Source: JAOABV01 sp039801465
GTDB lineage: Bacteria; Hydrothermota; Tepidihabitantia; Tepidihabitantales; CAIPLT01
Reading direction: 5' to 3'
DNA length: 27,646 nucleotides
Assembly: GCA_039801465.1 (NCBI GenBank)
Contig: JBDRUT010000020.1
Location: 1 to 27,646, forward strand
The translations under genes and the position numbers were made by a program. Within the stretch, counting starts at the first letter, position 1. The number at the start of each line of letters is the position of its first letter. The notes beneath the pieces are model-generated. The model did no database searches and had not been told where the DNA came from. It worked only from the letters and a program-made list of their open reading frames with translations. This document shows positions 22,638-27,646 of the stretch, in pieces.

Positions 22638-23884
22638 TTTACTTCACCAATATCAATTCGATAATAGATACCATCAAATTTGATGTTTTTCAATGCTTGG
22701 TATGATTTATCTCGGGCTTCAGTCAGAGTTTTACCAATACCAGTAACCGCAAGCACTCTACCACCATTTGTGTAATATCGGTTGTTATCTTTTTTTGTTC
22801 CGCAATGAAAAATAATTACATCTTCCCTATTTTGCAAATCACCACTAATTAATTTCCCTTTTTCATAGTGTCCGGGATAACCTGCAGAAGCAGCAATAAC
22901 CGTCAAGGCAAATTTCTTATGCCATTCCAAATTAGTCAGTGTTCCTTCAATAGTTTGAAAACATAATGATACCAAATCATTTTTTAATAGTGGCAAAAGG
23001 ACTTCAGCCTCTGGGTCACCCCAACGACAATTAAATTCAAGGATATAGAATTTTTCACCCGATAATATCAAACCTGCATAGACTACGCCTTTATATTCAA
23101 TATTCTCTTTTTTTAGTGCGGTGAGCAATGGTGCAAATAATTTGGTCATAAATTTGTTTAGCCAGTTTTGGTCTAATTCAGGAATTGGCGCATAGGAACC
23201 CATTCCGCCAGTATTCGGTCCTTTATTGCCATTGAGCAATGGTTTGTGGTCGCGTGCAGGAATTAAAGGAATAATTGTATCAGCATCAGTAATTGCCAGC
23301 ATCGAAACTTCTTGCCCATAAATATAATCTTCAATAACAATCTTCTCGCCTGCAGGACCAAATTCTCTTTTCTCTAAGATGCGTTCAATAATTGATTCGG
23401 CATCTTCTCTCTTTTTCGCAATAATCGCACCTTTGCCTGCTGCAAGACCATCAACTTTAATAACCAAAGGTAACTTTTTCTTAGCAATATATTTCTTGGC
23501 TAATGATGAATTGTTAAAGATTCCAAAATCCGGCGTCGGTAAACCATATTTCTGACAAAATTTTTTGGCAAATGCTTTAGATGTTTCCAGTTGCGCTGCT
23601 TTTTGATTTGGTCCAAATATTTTTAATCCATACTTAGTAAATTCATCAACTATTCCTAATCCCAAAGGAACTTCCGGACCAACGATTGTTAAATCAATTT
23701 TCTTTTTCTGAGCAAACTTTCTAAGTCCGATAATATCATCAACACTAATTGGAACACACTGGGCAATATCTGAAATGCCACCATTACCCGGCGCACAATA
23801 CACAATACAATCTGACTGTTTTAATTTCCAAACTAAAGCATGCTCCCGACCACCAGAACCGATTACTAAGACCTTTATTTTCAT
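22634..23884 (-). CDS. purD: Phosphoribosylamine--glycine ligase
   Basis: A 416-residue ATP-grasp enzyme for the second step of purine synthesis (GAR synthetase). It begins KIKVLVIGSGGREHALVWKL and contains APGNGG, the GPEVPLGLGIVDEF segment, KVDGLAAGKGAI, GPNTGGMGSYAP and LEFNCRWGDPEAEVLLP, all standard. Length is typical of a stand-alone PurD. No Shine-Dalgarno is seen; TATAAT lies three bases before the ATG with TTAACA 18 bases further up, so transcription may start within or near the start codon. It overlaps the phosphatase gene by 4 bases. Confidence 0.95.
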   Translation of the reverse strand: MKIKVLVIGSGGREHALVWKLKQSDCIVYCAPGNGGISDIAQCVPISVDDIIGLRKFAQKKKIDLTIVGPEVPLGLGIVDEFTKYGLKIFGPNQKAAQLETSKAFAKKFCQKYGLPTPDFGIFNNSSLAKKYIAKKKLPLVIKVDGLAAGKGAIIAKKREDAESIIERILEKREFGPAGEKIVIEDYIYGQEVSMLAITDADTIIPLIPARDHKPLLNGNKGPNTGGMGSYAPIPELDQNWLNKFMTKLFAPLLTALKKENIEYKGVVYAGLILSGEKFYILEFNCRWGDPEAEVLLPLLKNDLVSLCFQTIEGTLTNLEWHKKFALTVIAASAGYPGHYEKGKLISGDLQNREDVIIFHCGTKKDNNRYYTNGGRVLAVTGIGKTLTEARDKSYQALKNIKFDGIYYRIDIGEVK

Positions 23885-23920
23885 TTTATTATATTATTAA
23901 AATAAACCATGTGTTAACCC

Positions 23921-24001
23921 TAATTTGTTTGTGTTGTTTAATAATAGCATTTCATTCCAAATAGGATGGGTTCAAAGTATTCAGACTTTTTTCTTATGCC
24001 A
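23921..24001 (-). pseudogene. Degenerate tandem copy of the PRTase gene 3' end
   Basis: This ~81-bp stretch matches 24023-24107, the last codons and downstream sequence of the PRTase gene, about 102-106 bp away. The words CTTATGCCA and GGTTCAAAGTATTCA correspond to codons for WHKK and EYFE. A 2-base deletion after the Lys run breaks the frame, so it is not translated as the original tail. Downstream words such as TAATTTGTTT are also shared. Confidence 0.7.
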
Positions 24002-24059
24002 CATAGAACTACGCATTAATTATAATTTGTTTCGTGTTTCTTGAATAATTACATTTATT

Positions 24060-25106
24060 TCAGTGTGGTTTGAGTTCAAAGTATTCAAAACCTTTTTTCT
24101 TATGCCAAGCTTTCGGTGACTTGAAGTATTCTCTAATTTCGCGGTGTTCTTCATCAGTCAAAAATGTAATTGACTTTGGAATCGCATCGGACAAAGCGGA
24201 TTGGATATTGGTTAGAGAATATAATGTAACACCATATGCTCTTAGGGTTTCTTCGCTATTCTGTTGACGGTCAAAAACGACAAAACACTTATCAACATTG
24301 CCACCTAATGCTCTAATTTCTTCAAAAACTCTGGTTTTGGTCCAACCAGCAACAATTGTGTCGTCAACGACTAAAACATTCTTATGAAGTAATTGAGCAC
24401 TATTAATGCCTTCTAACATCTTTGCTTCGGGATATCGCTTTTCCCTTCGCGCAAAAAACATCGGCTTGGAAAGTTTGTGTGCAATCAAACTGGCTAAAGT
24501 AATACTACCGGCTTCAATACCACATACTAAATCAAACTCTAAATTTTCTAAAACGAGCATTGATGTTGCCACAATAAAATCAAAGACTGTCGGATAGGCT
24601 GGTAAAATTTTAATATCAATATAAATTGGACTATAGTTTTTGCGTTCATCAACTTTGAAATAGGGTTTAATATCACCCAGACTGACTTTAATTGCGCCGA
24701 TCTGCCATAAAATTGCCGAAATAATTTCAGAAAAAGTTCCCCGAAGGGTTTGAATTGTTTTTATGTCTGGAACAATTTGTCGCTGGTCTCTTAATAACCG
24801 AAAAAGTTTTAATGCTTCATTGTTATTTGTAGTTTGAAAAGAAAAATTTGTCTGAGTTAAATCAAAAACGACATTAAAGATTACTGGTTGCGCTTTAGCT
24901 TGATGAAAAGGATAACTCTGTGCATTGGCTTCAACTATACATTTACCTAAACTTTGAACTTCGGGATTGATTAATTTCTGATATGTTTCAAAACTACTTT
25001 GTACTAATTGCTTAACCTCTTCTTTCTCAAAGATTGAGGGTGAAGAAAAATAGACAATATTGTTGTCAATCTCTAACTTTGATATTGGAACCTGTTCTAA
25101 TTTCAT
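24060..25106 (-). CDS. Orotate phosphoribosyltransferase-like protein with extra N-terminal domain
   Basis: 348 residues from ATG at 25106, which overlaps the coaE stop (ATGA). The PRTase part spans about 125-310: GAIKVSLGD, FDLVCGIEAGSITLAS (192-206), MFFARREKRYPEAKMLEG (216-233) and the PRPP motif VLVVDDTIVAGWT (244-256). This order and the ARREKR lysine/arginine segment resemble orotate PRTase (PyrE). Residues 1-120 are unlike PyrE, which is usually ~200 residues; I do not recognise them. In the PRPP motif the usual TTGGS-type end is replaced by VAGWT. It may be a true pyrE variant or a PRTase with another base substrate. A frame-broken copy of its 3' end lies downstream. Confidence 0.75.
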   Translation of the reverse strand: MKLEQVPISKLEIDNNIVYFSSPSIFEKEEVKQLVQSSFETYQKLINPEVQSLGKCIVEANAQSYPFHQAKAQPVIFNVVFDLTQTNFSFQTTNNNEALKLFRLLRDQRQIVPDIKTIQTLRGTFSEIISAILWQIGAIKVSLGDIKPYFKVDERKNYSPIYIDIKILPAYPTVFDFIVATSMLVLENLEFDLVCGIEAGSITLASLIAHKLSKPMFFARREKRYPEAKMLEGINSAQLLHKNVLVVDDTIVAGWTKTRVFEEIRALGGNVDKCFVVFDRQQNSEETLRAYGVTLYSLTNIQSALSDAIPKSITFLTDEEHREIREYFKSPKAWHKKKGFEYFELKPH

Positions 25107-25759
25107 TTTAGGATTTTCTTGGAACAATCGTTCTCAACTATTTTACGATATAAGATTTTAACTTTTTCTTTAAGTTCGGCACGCGTACCATTATTGGCAA
25201 TAATAAAATCTGCCATTGATCGCATATCTCTTTCTTTCATCTGGTAATTTAATCTGGCTAAAATATCTTTAAGACTATAACCACGTTTTAACATTCTTGA
25301 AATTTTATGTGCTTTCGGTGCGGTTACTAATATCCGATAATCAACCATAATCTTCTTTCTCCAGAAAAATAATAATGCAGCATCAAGGATTTTTATTGTA
25401 TTATTGTTTCTCTGTAATTTATGATTCAATCTTCTTATTAATTCCGGATGAACAATCTGATTTAGTTTCTGCAGTTTCGCCTTATTACCAAAAACTACGC
25501 TTGCCAATGCTTTACGGTTAATTTTTTTATGTTTATCAAGAATACCCTGACCAAATGTTTTAACAATTTTTTGATATATTTGATTATTGGGAGAATATTT
25601 GTATAGTTTCCAAGCGATTTTATCCGCTTCAATTAAACTAATCTTAAAACCAGCATTTTGAAAGAGTTTGATTAACTCTTTAGCAACAGTCGTTTTTCCA
25701 GACCCAAGATTTCCACCAATTCCAATTCTTATAGTTTTTTTAGAACTTAGAAATTTCAA
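25103..25759 (-). CDS. coaE: Dephospho-CoA kinase
   Basis: 218 residues; phosphorylates dephospho-CoA in the last step of coenzyme A synthesis. The P-loop is GGNLGSGKTT at 15-24, followed by LIEADKIAWKLY, LASVVFGNKAKLQKLNQIVHPELI and a C-terminal LID/CoA region (RGYSLKDILARLNYQM). No ATG or GTG fits the N terminus; TTG at 25759 is the likely start, and no good Shine-Dalgarno precedes it. Upstream TTGATA and TAATCT, 15 bases apart and ending 6 bases before this TTG, hint at a leaderless transcript. The stop overlaps the next gene by 4 bases. Confidence 0.88.
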   Translation of the reverse strand: MKFLSSKKTIRIGIGGNLGSGKTTVAKELIKLFQNAGFKISLIEADKIAWKLYKYSPNNQIYQKIVKTFGQGILDKHKKINRKALASVVFGNKAKLQKLNQIVHPELIRRLNHKLQRNNNTIKILDAALLFFWRKKIMVDYRILVTAPKAHKISRMLKRGYSLKDILARLNYQMKERDMRSMADFIIANNGTRAELKEKVKILYRKIVENDCSKKILK

Positions 25760-25841
25760 ATTGAAAGATTAGACTCCGGATTGTCTTATCAATAAGTGAT
25801 GATTTGGTAACCGATGCGAACTATGTAAATATTTCACAAAA

Positions 25842-27080
25842 CTAATCCTTGAATTGCTTTACTAAGAGACAAGTATTATGTCCACCAAACCCCAAAGAGT
25901 TTGACATTCCAGCGCGGATTGGCATTGAGCGTGCGCCTTCGATTACATAATCTAAATCTAATTCTGGGTCAGGATTTTCTAAATTTATTGTCGGATGAAC
26001 TTTCTGTTGGTGCACGGAGAGACACAGTACAACAAATTCAATCGCACCAGCAGCACCTAATGAATGACCAATCATTGATTTGGTTGAATTTACTGCAATC
26101 TTTTTAGCACGCTCTCCAAACAATTTTTTAATGGCTTGGGTTTCGGTTAAATCATTTAAGTCGGTCGATGTTCCGTGGGCATTAATATAATCAATATCAT
26201 CCGGTGTAAGATTTGCCTCATTTAGAGCGTTTCTCATTGCTTCATACGCACCAACGCCTTCTGGTGCTGGTGCAGTTATATGATAACCATCACCGGTCAC
26301 ACCATAACCGACAATTTCTGCATAAATCTTAGCATTTCGCTTTTTTGCATGTTCTAAATCTTCCAATATTACTGACGCCGCGCCTTCGGCAATTACAAAA
26401 CCATCACGGTCTTTAGCAAATGGTCTTGATGCTTTTTCCGGAGCGTCATTCCGTTTGCTCAATGCACCCATATTCGCAAATGCGGAAACACAAAAACCTG
26501 TAAGCGGTGCTTCGGAACCGCCGACGATAAAAATATCAGCATCTCCGGCAAGAATATGACGATAACCACTACCAATTGCATGCGCACCTGAAGCACACGC
26601 AGAAGTAGTGCAATAATTCGGACCGCGTAATCCATAATAGATTGAAATATTACCTGCGGCAATATCCGGAATCATCATTGGAATTAAAAGCGGTGAGACA
26701 CGTGAAGGACCTTTCGTAATATAAATTTCGTGTTGTCTTTCCCAAGTTTCAAGACCTCCCATTCCTGAACCAATAATTACTCCGATTCGGTTTTTATCCT
26801 CGTTGTCAAAAGAAAGTTTCGCATCAGAAACTGCATCAACTGCTGACCATAAAGCAAATTGACTGAACCTATCCATCCGCTTCACGAGTTTAGCATCAAA
26901 TCGTTTCGTAGCATCAAAGTCTCTAACCACGCCACCAAATTGAACTGCTAAGTTTGTTGGGTCGATGTGGTCAAACCGAGTAATCCCAGATTTACCGGCT
27001 AGAAGATTTTGCCAAAAGGTTTCAACATCAATGCCTAAACAAGTAACAACACCTAATCCAGTTACGACAACTCGGCGCAT
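25842..27080 (-). CDS. fabF: 3-oxoacyl-ACP synthase II
   Basis: A 412-residue condensing enzyme that elongates acyl-ACP with malonyl-ACP. The catalytic triad is C162 (TTSACASG), H302 (NAHGTSTDLND) and H339 (MIGHSLGAAG), with K334 nearby; RRVVVTGLG at the N terminus and the NSLGFGGHN end are typical. Length is exactly that of FabF. It lies 49 bases after acpP on the same strand, the classic acpP-fabF pair. There is no strong Shine-Dalgarno before the ATG. The usual neighbours fabD, fabG and rnc are not seen here. Confidence 0.96.
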   Translation of the reverse strand: MRRVVVTGLGVVTCLGIDVETFWQNLLAGKSGITRFDHIDPTNLAVQFGGVVRDFDATKRFDAKLVKRMDRFSQFALWSAVDAVSDAKLSFDNEDKNRIGVIIGSGMGGLETWERQHEIYITKGPSRVSPLLIPMMIPDIAAGNISIYYGLRGPNYCTTSACASGAHAIGSGYRHILAGDADIFIVGGSEAPLTGFCVSAFANMGALSKRNDAPEKASRPFAKDRDGFVIAEGAASVILEDLEHAKKRNAKIYAEIVGYGVTGDGYHITAPAPEGVGAYEAMRNALNEANLTPDDIDYINAHGTSTDLNDLTETQAIKKLFGERAKKIAVNSTKSMIGHSLGAAGAIEFVVLCLSVHQQKVHPTINLENPDPELDLDYVIEGARSMPIRAGMSNSLGFGGHNTCLLVKQFKD

Positions 27081-27129
27081 AAAAATTCTACGATTTTACT
27101 ATTAAACCCTTCATCTTAACATCTCTAAT

Positions 27130-27369
27130 CTATTTCTTGACAGTCTTTTCTTCAATATACTTTATCGCGTCTGCAACCGTCCTTATTTTAGAAGAATCTT
27201 CATCTGGAATCTCAATCCCAAATTTCTCTTCAAACGCCATAACTAATTCAACAATGTCTAATGAATCCGCACCTAAGTCTTCGACAAAAGAAGCATTATC
27301 CGTTACTTTTTCTGGAGTCACATGCAATTGTTCAATAATAATATTTTTTACATCATCACTTAAAGCCAT
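27130..27369 (-). CDS. acpP: Acyl carrier protein
   Basis: 79 residues, acidic and helical; carries growing acyl chains on a phosphopantetheine arm attached to S36 in GADSLDIVELV. AGGAGG lies five bases before the ATG. It is first in the acpP-fabF unit. Length and sequence are typical (VTPEKVTDNASFVEDLGAD). Confidence 0.96.
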   Translation of the reverse strand: MALSDDVKNIIIEQLHVTPEKVTDNASFVEDLGADSLDIVELVMAFEEKFGIEIPDEDSSKIRTVADAIKYIEEKTVKK

Positions 27370-27605
27370 AAAGCCTCCTGTCTGTTTATGTTATTCTTAT
27401 TCAATATCAATATATCAACCATATTCGGACTTCTGACATTACACTGGTTGTTATTTTTTTCATTCATAGTCTGATTGTCTCGTATAATTAATTACCGCAT
27501 ATTTTAGCAATCAGAATGCGAATGTCAAGGATAAAATGAAAATAGAAAATAAGAATAACTTTGGTAATATTATGATGTTTATGATGTATTAGGAAAGGAG
27601 TTAAT

Positions 27606-27646
27606 ATGGCTGATGTTTATTTAGGCGTTGATATTCATAAAAACTA
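27606..27646 (+). mobile_element. Start of a probable IS110-family transposase gene, cut by the window edge
   Basis: ATG at 27606 with AAAGGAG five bases upstream; the visible product is MADVYLGVDIHKN. A start of the form YxGxDxHK, with the first catalytic Asp, is typical of IS110-family DEDD transposases. Only 13 residues are visible, so other RNase-H-fold proteins cannot be excluded. It faces away from acpP across a 236-bp gap. In the IS110 group the noncoding end before the gene can encode the bridge RNA, which would fall in this gap. Confidence 0.55.

Overview
The window looks like a piece of an AT-rich genome from an uncultivated bacterium. The large secreted protein has a Por/T9SS-type C-terminal sorting domain, CARDB-like repeats and kelch-like blades. 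Together with an archaeal/Thermotoga-type inositol-1-phosphate synthase, this suggests the FCB side of the tree, for example a WOR-3/Stahlbacteria-like lineage. That placement is inference from gene style; no rRNA or other marker is present. No tRNA, rRNA or CRISPR array was seen.

Layout. (1) 1-5100, minus strand, is an accessory, defence-like block. A McrB-type AAA+ motor is cut into separate cistrons between Walker A and Walker B, with two alternative Walker A cistrons (a long one with an N-terminal domain and a 75-residue one) and one Walker B cistron. A partial partner gene runs off the left edge. Upstream lie an M28-like metallopeptidase gene bracketed by ~117-bp direct repeats and a 474-residue AAA+ ATPase whose 3' end is one of those repeats. 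(2) 5585-9306, minus strand, holds housekeeping genes: S41 C-terminal processing protease, thymidylate kinase and inositol-phosphate synthase. (3) 9307-10952 is a 1.6-kb divergent intergenic region with duplicated promoters facing ino1, a very G-poor stretch, and a near-consensus promoter that appears to make the lepB mRNA leaderless. (4) 10953-19778, plus strand, has signal peptidase I, a nitroreductase, a long leader with its own consensus promoter, and a ~2208-residue secreted multidomain protein ending at a strong terminator. (5) 19779-20857 is an intergenic region full of degenerate TGTCAT.../...ATGACA repeats. (6) 20858-27369, minus strand, holds acyl-CoA dehydrogenase, low-molecular-weight phosphatase, purD, an orotate PRTase-like gene, coaE, fabF and acpP. 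(7) At 27606 a plus-strand gene starts that resembles the N terminus of an IS110-type transposase.

How the genes connect. LepB would process exported proteins such as the giant one, and the S41 protease belongs to the same envelope theme. PurD, the PRTase and Tmk are nucleotide metabolism; CoaE, AcpP and FabF are linked through coenzyme A, the acyl carrier and fatty acids. The most novel candidate is the split McrB locus. The two Walker A copies share 23 consecutive residues, yet their DNA differs there at six positions, all synonymous. Both reading frames stop just after the P-loop helix. This suggests a two-subunit McrB motor with long and short versions, comparable to McrB-L and McrB-S of E. 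coli but made from separate genes. A second theme is the repeated appearance of partial gene copies (AAA tail, PRTase tail, McrB P-loop).
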